Source: an uncultured Bacteroides sp.
Lineage (GTDB): Bacteria; Bacteroidota; Bacteroidia; Bacteroidales; Bacteroidaceae
Direction: 5' to 3'
Length of the DNA: 64,000 nt
Assembly: GCF_958445495.1 (NCBI RefSeq)
Contig: NZ_CAUCSQ010000014.1
Location: forward strand, 39,782 to 103,781
Shown here: piece after piece, positions 36,113 through 43,997 of the stretch
Layout of the letters: each line of letters starts with the position of its first letter
How positions within the stretch are numbered: position 1 is the first letter of the stretch
Position numbers and translations under genes: made by a program
Notes under the pieces: model-generated
Seen by the model: only the letters and a program-made list of their open reading frames with translations
The model's database searches: none
Told to the model about the DNA's origin: nothing

Positions 36113-37636
36113 ATGAAAAAAATAACTTCGCTGTTATACCTGTGTTTCATAGGTAATATGGCTAATGCGTATGCCGACAAGCGTCCCAACATCCTGCTGT
36201 TTCTGGTAGACGATATGGGATGGCAGGACACCTCCGTGCCGTTCTGGGAGCAAAAGACGGCATACAATGAAATTTATGAAACTCCCAATATGGAACGGCT
36301 TGCGCGGAAAGGCATGAAGTTTACGCAGGCTTATGCCAACAGCATCAGCTCCCCCAGCCGTGTCAGTTTGTTTACCGGCATGAACAGCGCATGCCACAGG
36401 GTTACCAACTGGACATTGGAACGCGGCAGTTCTAACGACGCCCCTAACGACAGTCTGGTTTATCCGCAATGGAATGTAAACGGATTCTGCCAACAGGATA
36501 AAATTGAACGTTGTACATACGCAACATCCTTGGCACAAGTGTTAAAAGATAACGGATATTATACGATACATTGCGGTAAAGCGCATTTTGCCGCACGCAC
36601 CACGCCCGGAGAGAATCCGCTGAACTTGGGATTTGACGTAAACATAAACGGCGGTGCGGCCGGCGCACCCGGCACGTACAAAGGAATCACGAATTTCGGA
36701 AATGCGTGTGAAGGGCGCCTGCCAAACCGGTTTGCAGTTCCCGGATTGGAAGAATATTACGGAAAAGACATCTTTCTGACCGAGGCGTTGACCCTGGAAG
36801 CCATAAAAGCCCTTGACAAAGTGAAGCGGGAAGATAAACCTTTCTTTTTGTACATGGCGCATTATGCCGTGCACGTACCTCTGGAAAAAGACATGAGATT
36901 CTATGAAAAGTATAAAGCAAAAGGATTGCCGGACAATGATGCTGCTTATGCGGCGTTGGTCGAAGGAATGGACAAAAGCCTGGGCGATTTGATGGATTAT
37001 CTGGAAAAGAACAGCTTGGCGGAAAATACCGTTATCCTTTTCATGTCGGATAATGGCGGGCTGGCATCGGAAAAATATTGGCGCACGCCGCTGTATGTGC
37101 AAAACGCGCCGCTTAGCAGCGGAAAAGGTTCGGCGCGTGAAGGAGGTATCCGCGAACCGATGATTGTGTATTGGCCGCAAGTGACTGCTCCCGGTTCGGA
37201 ATGCGACAACTATCTTATCATAGAAGACTTTTTCCCTACGATTCTGGAGATTGCCCGAATCAAACATTATGAAACCGTGCAGCGTATAGACGGGATAAGC
37301 TTTGTCCCTTTGCTGAAAGGTACCGGCGATTCGTCGGAAGGCCGGGCGCTTTATTGGAATTTCCCGAATGGCTGGGGAGAGCCGGGACCGGGATTCGGAG
37401 CCAGTTGCACGATTCGTAAGGGCGACTGGAAACTGATATATTACTATGGTTCGCAGAAAAAAGAATTGTTCAATCTTGCGGAAGACATCTCGGAGAAATG
37501 CAACCTTGCGGAGAAATACCCCGACATAACCGGGAAATTATCCGAAGAACTGGGCACATACCTGCGGAAGAACAAAGCACAGCGTCCTTCATTCAAAGCC
37601 ACGGGAAAACCGGTTCCTTGGCCGGACGAAATCTGA
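36113..37636 (+). CDS. Secreted sulfatase (serine-type, S1 family)
   Basis: A 507-residue exported enzyme that removes sulfate esters from glycans. The signal peptide is MKKITSLLYLCFIGNMANAYA. Metal-binding RPNILLFLVDDMGWQD is followed by the active-site signature SSPSRVSLFTG, in which the Ser is converted to formylglycine; this serine form needs a radical SAM maturase, not in this window. Later motifs are HCGKAHFA, LYMAHYAVHVPLE and LFMSDNGGLASEKYWR. I choose ATG 36113; an ATG at 36080 lies in the 3' arm of the hairpin. Which sulfate position it cuts cannot be told. Confidence 0.95.
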   Translation: MKKITSLLYLCFIGNMANAYADKRPNILLFLVDDMGWQDTSVPFWEQKTAYNEIYETPNMERLARKGMKFTQAYANSISSPSRVSLFTGMNSACHRVTNWTLERGSSNDAPNDSLVYPQWNVNGFCQQDKIERCTYATSLAQVLKDNGYYTIHCGKAHFAARTTPGENPLNLGFDVNINGGAAGAPGTYKGITNFGNACEGRLPNRFAVPGLEEYYGKDIFLTEALTLEAIKALDKVKREDKPFFLYMAHYAVHVPLEKDMRFYEKYKAKGLPDNDAAYAALVEGMDKSLGDLMDYLEKNSLAENTVILFMSDNGGLASEKYWRTPLYVQNAPLSSGKGSAREGGIREPMIVYWPQVTAPGSECDNYLIIEDFFPTILEIARIKHYETVQRIDGISFVPLLKGTGDSSEGRALYWNFPNGWGEPGPGFGASCTIRKGDWKLIYYYGSQKKELFNLAEDISEKCNLAEKYPDITGKLSEELGTYLRKNKAQRPSFKATGKPVPWPDEI

Positions 37637-37912
37637 CGGGCCGCAGAGACATATTTATCCTGGCGGAGAATGACAACATCTTGTCCGAAGCGGAAATGGG
37701 TTGTTTCTGATATCCGGTACGGGTCCGTATCGCGGTTCTCCGCCGGCCGTCTGCCCTCCGGCTTTTGCAATAAATGATTTTCCCCGGCATCCGCTTCTTC
37801 TTTTCATCTGAAAGTTACTCCCCTCTCCGGGATGGGCAGACCGTTGTCCGTCGCCGGCCGTCCCCCTGTTATAAAACTTTGGATAACTATTGCCCGGATG
37901 AGACAAAAATCG
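37637..37912. other. GC-rich intergenic region without a recognisable gene
   Basis: About 275 bp after the sulfatase stop. Frames in it are short and share no known motif. A stretch near 37740-37765 (CGCCGGCCGTCTGCCC) and another near 37850-37865 have similar GC-rich runs. I see no clear terminator. Confidence 0.45.
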
Positions 37913-37921
37913 TACTTTTGC
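37913..37921 (+). promoter_or_regulatory. -7 element for hpt
   Basis: TACTTTTGC, an exact TAnnTTTG match, 25 bp before the hpt start codon. Confidence 0.65.
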
Positions 37922-37946
37922 GACAACTTTTTTAAAATAACCGGTT

Positions 37947-38483
37947 ATGGATACCATTCAGATAAAAGACAAGCAATTTACTGTTTCCATTAAGGAACAG
38001 GACATCCGGAAAGAAGTGATTCGCGTGGCGGGTGAAATCAACCGTGATTTGGCGGGTAAGAATCCGCTTTTTCTTAGCGTCCTGAACGGTTCGTTCATGT
38101 TTACTGCCGACCTCTTGAAACATATCACAATCCCTTGTGAAATTTCGTTTGTAAAGCTTGCCTCCTATCAGGGAGTGACCTCTACCGGAGTGATTAAAGA
38201 AGTAATCGGACTGAATGAAGACATCGCCGGGCGCACCGTCGTAATCGTGGAAGATATTGTAGACACGGGGCTGACCATGCAGCGGTTGCTTGAGACATTA
38301 GGCACACGCAATCCCGAATCCATCCATATAGCCTCCTTGCTGGTGAAACCGGAAAAACTGAAAGTCGATTTGAATATCGAATATGTGGCGATGAAGATTC
38401 CGAATGACTTTATTGTGGGTTACGGGTTGGATTATGACGGTTTCGGGCGTAACTATCCCGACATTTATACAGTAGTGGATTAA
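37947..38483 (+). CDS. hpt: Hypoxanthine phosphoribosyltransferase
   Basis: The 178-residue purine salvage enzyme converts hypoxanthine or guanine with PRPP to IMP or GMP. The PRPP-binding motif VVIVEDIVDTGLTM, the early loop FLSVLNGSFMFTADLLKHI and the C-terminal DFIVGYGLDYDGFGRNYPDI are typical. It begins an operon with adk and obgE, a common Bacteroidetes order. Confidence 0.97.
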   Translation: MDTIQIKDKQFTVSIKEQDIRKEVIRVAGEINRDLAGKNPLFLSVLNGSFMFTADLLKHITIPCEISFVKLASYQGVTSTGVIKEVIGLNEDIAGRTVVIVEDIVDTGLTMQRLLETLGTRNPESIHIASLLVKPEKLKVDLNIEYVAMKIPNDFIVGYGLDYDGFGRNYPDIYTVVD

Positions 38484-38516
38484 ATTCAAATACAAATTAA
38501 TTTTTAGGTAAAAAAG

Positions 38517-39086
38517 ATGTTGAATATTGTAATTTTCGGTGCTCCGGGTTCCGGAAAAGGAACACAAAGCGAGCGTATCGTAGAAAAGTATGGAATTAAC
38601 CACATCTCGACAGGAGATGTGTTGCGTGCGGAAATCAAGAATGGCACAGAGCTGGGTAAAACCGCTAAAGGCTATATAGACCAGGGACAGTTAATTCCCG
38701 ACGAATTGATGATTGACATTCTTGCAAGCGTGTTTGACAGCTTCAAGGATAGCAAAGGCGTAATTTTTGACGGTTTTCCGAGAACAATCGCACAGGCGGA
38801 AGCATTGAAGAAAATGTTGGCTGAAAGAGGCCAGGACGTTTCCGTGATGCTCGACCTCGAAGTGCCCGAAGATGAGCTGATGGTACGTCTCATCAAACGC
38901 GGAAAAGACTCCGGCCGTGCCGATGACAATGAAGAAACCATCAAGAAACGCCTGCATGTGTATCACTCGCAGACCGCCCCGCTGATTGACTGGTACAAGA
39001 ATGAACAGAAATACCAGCACATTAACGGCTTGGGTACTATGGAAAATATCTTTGCCGACATCTGTAAAGCAGTAGATAATTTATAA
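38517..39086 (+). CDS. adk: Adenylate kinase
   Basis: The 189-residue enzyme interconverts ATP, ADP and AMP. The P-loop GAPGSGKGTQSERI is at the start, AMP-binding STGDVLRAEIK follows, then IFDGFPRTIAQAEAL and the short-lid region RLIKRGKDSGRADDN. The short lid without zinc-binding cysteines marks the small type found in Bacteroidetes. It starts 33 bp after hpt. Confidence 0.98.
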   Translation: MLNIVIFGAPGSGKGTQSERIVEKYGINHISTGDVLRAEIKNGTELGKTAKGYIDQGQLIPDELMIDILASVFDSFKDSKGVIFDGFPRTIAQAEALKKMLAERGQDVSVMLDLEVPEDELMVRLIKRGKDSGRADDNEETIKKRLHVYHSQTAPLIDWYKNEQKYQHINGLGTMENIFADICKAVDNL

Positions 39087-39107
39087 TCCTATCTTACTTT
39101 AAACTAT

Positions 39108-40265
39108 ATGGCTGAATCGAATTTTGTTGATTACGTAAAAATCTACTGCCGCTCAGGCAAGGGCGGGAGAGGTTCTACGCACATGAGGCGCGAGAAATAT
39201 TGTCCTAACGGGGGTCCCGACGGGGGTGATGGCGGAAGAGGAGGCCATATTATCTTGCGTGGCAATCGGAACTACTGGACGTTGCTTCACTTGAAGTTTG
39301 ACCGTCATGCGATGGCGGGCCACGGTGAGTCGGGAAGCAAGAACCGCAGTTTCGGCAAGGACGGTGCGGACAAAGTGATTGAAGTTCCCTGCGGGACAGT
39401 AGTCTATAACGCGGAAACGGGAGAATATATTTGTGACGTGACGGAAGACGGGCAGGAAGTAATCTTGCTGAAAGGCGGCCGTGGCGGTTTAGGCAACTGG
39501 CATTTCAGGACGGCAACCCGGCAGGCGCCGCGTTTTGCGCAGCCGGGCGAACCGATGCAGGAAATGACGGTCATTATGGAACTGAAACTGCTGGCCGATG
39601 TAGGGCTGGTAGGATTTCCCAATGCGGGAAAATCAACCCTGCTTTCTTCCATATCGGCTGCCAAACCGAAAATAGCCGACTATCCTTTTACTACGCTCGA
39701 ACCGAACCTGGGCATCGTATCCTATCGTGACGGAAAATCATTCGTGATGGCAGACATACCGGGAATCATCGAAGGAGCGAGCCAGGGAAAAGGATTGGGA
39801 TTGCGTTTTCTGCGCCATATCGAACGTAACTCATTGCTTCTGTTCATGGTTCCTGCGGATAGTGACGATATCCGTAAGGAATATGAGATTCTGCTGAATG
39901 AGCTGCGCACCTTCAATCCGGAGATGCTGGACAAGCAACGTGTATTGGCCGTTACGAAAAGCGACATGCTTGACCGGGAACTGATGGACGAGATAGAACC
40001 GACCCTGCCTGCAGGCATTCCGCACATATTCATTTCATCGGTTTCCGGGCTGGGCATTCCGGCCCTGAAAGATATCCTGTGGGAAGAACTGAACAAAGAA
40101 AGCAATAAGATAGAAAATATCGTTCATCGCCCGAAGGATGTGGCGCGTTTGCAGCAGGAACTCAAAGATATGGGTGAAGATGAAGACATCGCTTATGAAT
40201 ATGAAGACGAAAGCGATGACGATATCGATTATGAATACGAAGAAGAAGACTGGGAGGAACAATGA
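39108..40265 (+). CDS. obgE: GTPase Obg
   Basis: The 385-residue ribosome-associated GTPase has an N-terminal glycine-rich Obg fold (about 1-158; YCRSGKGGRGSTHMRREK, GGDGGRGGHIIL), then the G domain: G1 GFPNAGKSTLLSS, G2 YPFTTLEPNLG, G3 DIPGIIEGASQGKGLG and G4 TKSDM. The C-terminal tail is very acidic with repeats of E, D and Y (about 350-385), as in other Bacteroides Obg proteins. It acts in large-subunit assembly and stress control. Its stop overlaps the pgeF start by four bases. Confidence 0.98.
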   Translation: MAESNFVDYVKIYCRSGKGGRGSTHMRREKYCPNGGPDGGDGGRGGHIILRGNRNYWTLLHLKFDRHAMAGHGESGSKNRSFGKDGADKVIEVPCGTVVYNAETGEYICDVTEDGQEVILLKGGRGGLGNWHFRTATRQAPRFAQPGEPMQEMTVIMELKLLADVGLVGFPNAGKSTLLSSISAAKPKIADYPFTTLEPNLGIVSYRDGKSFVMADIPGIIEGASQGKGLGLRFLRHIERNSLLLFMVPADSDDIRKEYEILLNELRTFNPEMLDKQRVLAVTKSDMLDRELMDEIEPTLPAGIPHIFISSVSGLGIPALKDILWEELNKESNKIENIVHRPKDVARLQQELKDMGEDEDIAYEYEDESDDDIDYEYEEEDWEEQ

Positions 40266-41086
40266 TTTCACTCACGGAAGATAAAAGAATGTTGGGGTAT
40301 GAACTGCTGAGTTCGCATCCCGACATTTTTCATTTTGTCACGACCCGGCAAGGAGGGTATGGCGAGGGAGCTTATGAGTCTTTCAACTGTTCGCATTACT
40401 GCGGAGACAATCCGGAGCATGTGCGCCTGAATAGGGAACGCCTTCTGGAGTCGGCGCCGCAATCTTTTGCCGAGCTGGTAATTCCCGTCCAGGTACATGG
40501 AACGCGGATTCTGCGGATTGACGGCGCTTTCCGTGACTTGTCTCCGGAACAGAAAGAGCAGTCCTTACACGGAATAGACGCCTTGATTACTTCCGAAGTC
40601 GGATTCTGCATTTGTGTCTCTACGGCAGACTGCATACCGGTCTTGATTTACGATAAAAAGCATCGGGCGGTTGCAGCCGTACATGCCGGGTGGCGCGGAA
40701 CGGTAGCGTATATCCTTCGTGAGACTTTGGAAATGATGAATCGCTCTTTCGAGACAAAGGGAGAAGACGCGATAGCCTGTATCGGTCCCGGTATCTCGTT
40801 GAGTGCGTTCGAAGTGGGTGAAGAAGTGTATGAGACATTTGATAAACAAGGATTTGACATGTCCCGTATTGCCTGGTGGAACAGGGAGACGGGAAAACAT
40901 CATCTTGATTTATGGGAAGCCAACCGGATGCAATTGACGGCATTCGGCATTCCGGAAAGCCAGATAGAATTGTCGGGTATATGTACGTATGCTCATTATC
41001 ATGAATTTTTTTCGGCGCGCCGCATGGGAATCCGTTCCGGGCGTATCTTGTCCGGAATTATGTTGTCGTCTTCCCAAAGGATATGA
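40262..41086 (+). CDS. pgeF: YfiH/LACC1-type purine nucleoside phosphorylase (peptidoglycan editing factor)
   Basis: The 274-residue protein is of the PgeF/YfiH (DUF152) family. Visible motifs are VTTRQGGYGEGAYESFN, VQVHGTRIL, STADCIPVLIYD, AAVHAGWRGTVAYI and CIGPGISLSAFEVGEEV; the His and Cys of these form the copper/zinc-like site. Family members were called polyphenol oxidases, were later shown to phosphorolyse purine nucleosides, and in E. coli edit peptidoglycan precursors. It is coupled to obgE. Confidence 0.92.
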   Translation: MISLTEDKRMLGYELLSSHPDIFHFVTTRQGGYGEGAYESFNCSHYCGDNPEHVRLNRERLLESAPQSFAELVIPVQVHGTRILRIDGAFRDLSPEQKEQSLHGIDALITSEVGFCICVSTADCIPVLIYDKKHRAVAAVHAGWRGTVAYILRETLEMMNRSFETKGEDAIACIGPGISLSAFEVGEEVYETFDKQGFDMSRIAWWNRETGKHHLDLWEANRMQLTAFGIPESQIELSGICTYAHYHEFFSARRMGIRSGRILSGIMLSSSQRI

Positions 41087-41117
41087 CTCGGAATCCGTAT
41101 CGTACGGAGTAGAAGCC

Positions 41118-41206
41118 GGACAAGTAAACTTATTTAGTTTAAAAAAATATTGGGTAAACTCACTTAGGTATAACAAGCGAGGTTGTCAACTCAATCCAGT
41201 ACAGTA
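41118..41206 (+). repeat. Direct repeat, copy A (~89 bp)
   Basis: It begins GGACAAGTAAACTTATTTAG and ends TCAACTCAATCCAGTACAGTA. It matches copy B at 41267-41357 over about nine tenths of positions, with two short gaps. It starts 31 bp after the pgeF stop, in a region without genes. Confidence 0.85.
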
Positions 41207-41266
41207 ACAGAAGATACAAATTTTTGCACCATCTCTAAAATGACAACTCATACAGGAATAACAAAG

Positions 41267-41357
41267 GGACAAGTAAACTTATTTAGTTTTAGAAAAATAT
41301 TGAGTAAACCAATTTTAGGTATAACAAGCGAAGTTGTCAACTCAATCCAGTGCAGTA
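41267..41357 (+). repeat. Direct repeat, copy B (~91 bp)
   Basis: Second copy, offset 149 bp from copy A, with a unique 60-bp spacer between. Both contain the core CTTAGGTATAACAAGCGA-like block, then GTTGTCAACTCAATCCAG, which holds the short palindrome GTTGtCAAC. Copy B leads straight into the 22-bp palindrome array. Confidence 0.85.
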
Positions 41358-41392
41358 CACTTTAATCGTAAGCTTAGTCAGTTTCAATAGAT

Positions 41393-41561
41393 GAAACGTT
41401 TTGTTTCACCGCCGGAAACTATAGTTTCCATTGCATGAAACTGTAGTTCCCTCATTGTTGAAACTGTAGTTTCTCACTGTTGAAACTATAGTTTCTTCCT
41501 GCTGAAACTTCAGTTTCTTTCTGCTGAAACTTTAGTTTCTCCGGCATGAAACTTTAGTTCC
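41393..41561. repeat. Array of eight 22-bp palindrome units (GAAACTnTAGTTTC)
   Basis: Palindromic cores begin at 41393, 41415, 41437, 41460, 41482, 41504, 41526 and 41548, a period of 22 bp with one step of 23. Units 2 and 5 are the perfect 14-bp palindrome GAAACTATAGTTTC; the others vary at one to three positions. A decayed ninth unit may stand at 41569. The 8-bp spacers differ, so this is not a copied satellite. No gene overlaps it. The period equals about two turns of B-DNA. Confidence 0.9.
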
Positions 41562-41772
41562 GACAGGTGAAAATCTGTATAAACCTGTATGTCCTTCATT
41601 TCAAGCCCTTTACTTCATAGGACAGATATCGTTGGCATGGGATGCATGCTGTCGGCATTTCTCTTCCGGCTTGTGCCAAAGAAAGCTAATCACGACTCTG
41701 AAAAAGGAAGATTTAGCCGGTCATATCGTTAATAAACCGTAGAATAAGTAATGCATATTGGTACAAAATATT

Positions 41773-41781
41773 TATTTTTGC
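41773..41781 (+). promoter_or_regulatory. -7 element for the B3/4 gene
   Basis: TATTTTTGC, an exact TAnnTTTG match, 40 bp before the start codon and 210 bp after the palindrome array. Confidence 0.6.
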
Positions 41782-41821
41782 AGCGGAATGACATCCGGTA
41801 TGGATAATAATTATTTAAGTT

Positions 41822-42484
41822 ATGTACACTATTTCGATATCTGAGGAAATAAAGGCTGCCTGTCCTGTATTTACCGGGGCAGCCGTATATGCGACGGTGA
41901 AAAATACGTCCTTTAGCGAAGGGCTGTGGAGAGAAATCAACGCTTTCACAGAACAACTGACTGCTACGACGCAAATGGAAGATATCAAACGCCAACCCGT
42001 GATTGCCGCTACTCGTGAGGCTTACAAACGGTGCGGGAAAGACCCCGGACGTTACCGTCCGTCGGCGGAAGCGTTGCGCCGTCGCCTGATGCGTGGCATT
42101 CCTTTGTATCAGATTGACACCTTGGTAGACCTTATCAATCTGGTTTCCCTCCGTACCGGTCATTCCATCGGCGGTTTTGATGCCGACAAGATACAGGGAA
42201 ATCACCTTGAACTTGGTATCGGTAAGGCTGGAGAGCCTTTTGAAGGTATCGGAAGAGGAATTCTGAATATTGAAGGATTACCGGTCTATCGCGATGCGGT
42301 AGGCGGCATCGGGACTCCCACCAGTGATAATGAGCGGACTAAAATGGATATCGGGACTACTCATATTCTGGCGATTGTGAATGGGTATAATGGAAGAGAG
42401 GGGTTGGAAGAAGCTGCTGAAATGATTCGGTCTTTGTTGAGAGAATATGCGGAATCGGACGGCGGTGAAATATCCTTTTTTTGA
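41822..42484 (+). CDS. B3/B4 tRNA-binding-domain protein
   Basis: The 220-residue protein matches the stand-alone form of the B3/4 domain from the phenylalanyl-tRNA synthetase beta chain (COG3382): AACPVFTGAAVYATVKNT, AATREAYKRCGKDPGRYRPSAEALRRRLMRG, LYQIDTLVDLINLVSLRTGHSIGGFDADKI, and VGGIGTPTSDNERTKM. Such free-standing proteins may edit mischarged tRNA, but this is not firmly shown. It is a single gene with its own promoter and terminator. Confidence 0.88.
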   Translation: MYTISISEEIKAACPVFTGAAVYATVKNTSFSEGLWREINAFTEQLTATTQMEDIKRQPVIAATREAYKRCGKDPGRYRPSAEALRRRLMRGIPLYQIDTLVDLINLVSLRTGHSIGGFDADKIQGNHLELGIGKAGEPFEGIGRGILNIEGLPVYRDAVGGIGTPTSDNERTKMDIGTTHILAIVNGYNGREGLEEAAEMIRSLLREYAESDGGEISFF

Positions 42485-42569
42485 TTTACGATATTCACGA
42501 GGAGACACTCCCGTGATTTTGCTGAACAGACGGGAAAATGGATGAACATCTGAAAAGTTACAGATTATA
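42477..42569 (-). pseudogene. Remnant of an AraC-family regulator (C-terminal helix-turn-helix)
   Basis: The minus strand encodes NFSDVHPFSRLFSKITGVSP then REYRKSKK, which is the second helix-turn-helix and end of an AraC/XylS protein. Upstream of it there is no frame with the first helix-turn-helix or sensor, and a terminator for the neighbouring plus-strand gene has taken the place. It overlaps the 3' end of the B3/4 gene by 8 bp. About 31 codons remain. Confidence 0.7.
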
Positions 42570-42584
42570 ACTGATAAACATAGA

Positions 42585-42631
42585 AGAGCTGTATCATTAC
42601 TCAAAAGTAGAGTTGATACAAGCTCTTTTTA
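42585..42631 (+). terminator. Terminator of the B3/4 gene
   Basis: The stem AGAGCT-GTATCA / TGATAC-AAGCTCT with an inner TACT/AGTA pair is followed by TTTTTATT. It lies 100 bp beyond the stop codon. Confidence 0.7.
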
Positions 42632-42789
42632 TTGCCGGTGAAGATGGGCGAGTTTCAGATGAAAAGTTCATTTCCTCTAAGATTGAGTTTGGGTACACCT
42701 CATGGGACGCTCCTATTATAAATCCGTTAAAAAGATAGCTGGAAAGATGCGGGATATGTTTAACGGAATCTTCTATCGGTTACCGTAAT
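42632..42789. other. Intergenic region, nothing recognised
   Basis: About 160 bp between the B3/4 terminator and the end of the lactonase gene. I see no gene and no clear hairpin; it may hold more of the lost AraC-type gene, now unreadable. Confidence 0.4.
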
Positions 42790-43971
42790 TTACAATACGA
42801 ACTTTATGCATACCGGTCTGTTTATCTTTATATCTTTATGTATATCACTCAACAGCCCCGTATCCATATTTCTTTCGTACACCTGAATCACATTATTGTC
42901 CCGGCATGCAACGAGCAGAAACTTCCCGTTTGGCGTGATGATGAAATTACGCGGATGAATCCCTGTAAGTTGATAGCCTGTTTTCGTCAACATTCCGTTA
43001 TCCGGATGAATCCGGAAGATAGCGATACCATCTGCTTTCAAGCGATTACTGGCATATAAGAATTTTCCATCCGGGCTGATATGAATGTCTGCACTTCCTT
43101 TGGCTCCCACAGTATCAGCGGCTATCGTTTGAATCTCTTTCAGGTTTCCGTCTTCATATTCAAATGCAATGACTGTGCCCGATAATTCATTTATCAGATA
43201 AGCATAGTTACCGTTCGGGGCAAATGTCAGATGGCGAGGGCCTGAACCGGCTTTTACTTTGTAGGCTGTCGGTTGTCCTTCTTTAAGGAAGCTCTCTTGA
43301 CTGGTGATATCTGCATTCGGGTTGATGATATATTTATGTATTTGGTCTGTTCCTAAATTATCAGCAAACAGATATTGTCCGTCCGGGGTAATCCGGACGC
43401 AATGCATGTGCGATTTTTCCTGTCTTTCCTTGTCTAGTCCCGAACCTTCGAACTTCAGGATTTCGGAAGCGGGAAGAAGTGAGCCGTCTTTTGCGATTGG
43501 AAAAATGGAAATGCTTCCGCCGCTGTAGTTGGCTGTTATCACGTTCTTCCCGGCAATGATGACATAGCAGGGGTCTCCTTCGTTTGTTTTTTGAGTGTTC
43601 AGTAGTTGAAAAGTGCCCTTTTCCTTATCGAAAGCCACAGCATTGACAGCGGCTCGTTCGTCATTGAACTCACTGACCGCATAGATGAACTTGCCATCGG
43701 AAGATGGAACAAGATAGGAGGCATTTTCTATTTTTATTCCGCTTAATGGGGTTGCCGTTCCGGTTTCTTCATTGAAACGGAAACTGTATAACCCGTTCTC
43801 GGCTCCTGATGTGTAAGTTCCTGCCAGCGTGATTAATTCATTTGCTGTTGTCGGGGTAATTTTCATATCTGTTCTTTTTTTAAAGGAACAACTGCTGAGG
43901 CTGATTCCGAGTACGCAAATAACGGCAAATGCTTTGCATACGGATATGGGGATTTTGAACGGCTCATTCAT
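42790..43971 (-). CDS. Secreted 6-phosphogluconolactonase-like beta-propeller lipoprotein
   Basis: The 393-residue protein is a seven-bladed propeller of the lactonase family (Pgl/YbhE type). The N-terminus carries a hydrophobic segment and a lipobox-like LGISLSSC, so the protein is exported and probably lipidated, unlike the cytoplasmic Pgl of E. coli. Blade motifs repeat: LITLAGTYTSGAENGLYSF, YLVPSSDGKFIYAVSE, HMHCVRITPDGQYLFADNLG, GPRHLTFAPNGNYAYLINEL, ADIHISPDGKFLYASNR, HPRNFIITPNGKFLLVACRD. The substrate in the periplasm is unknown. It lies 26 bp downstream of the GH3 gene, on the same transcript. Confidence 0.88.
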   Translation of the reverse strand: MNEPFKIPISVCKAFAVICVLGISLSSCSFKKRTDMKITPTTANELITLAGTYTSGAENGLYSFRFNEETGTATPLSGIKIENASYLVPSSDGKFIYAVSEFNDERAAVNAVAFDKEKGTFQLLNTQKTNEGDPCYVIIAGKNVITANYSGGSISIFPIAKDGSLLPASEILKFEGSGLDKERQEKSHMHCVRITPDGQYLFADNLGTDQIHKYIINPNADITSQESFLKEGQPTAYKVKAGSGPRHLTFAPNGNYAYLINELSGTVIAFEYEDGNLKEIQTIAADTVGAKGSADIHISPDGKFLYASNRLKADGIAIFRIHPDNGMLTKTGYQLTGIHPRNFIITPNGKFLLVACRDNNVIQVYERNMDTGLLSDIHKDIKINRPVCIKFVL

Positions 43972-43997
43972 GTATGGGAGGTGTTATCGGTTGATTT

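Noticed and set aside
36542..37267. Minus-strand frame of 241 codons antisense to the sulfatase gene
   Set aside because: The plus strand has a complete sulfatase signature; the minus frame has no known motif.
41183..41365. Small peptides encoded by the two direct repeats
   Set aside because: The two copies differ by short insertions that shift the frame, so no shared peptide is kept; the frames arise by chance.
41393..41561. CRISPR array
   Set aside because: Repeats of 14 bp with 8-bp spacers are far shorter than CRISPR units, the spacer length is too small for a protospacer, and no cas gene is near.
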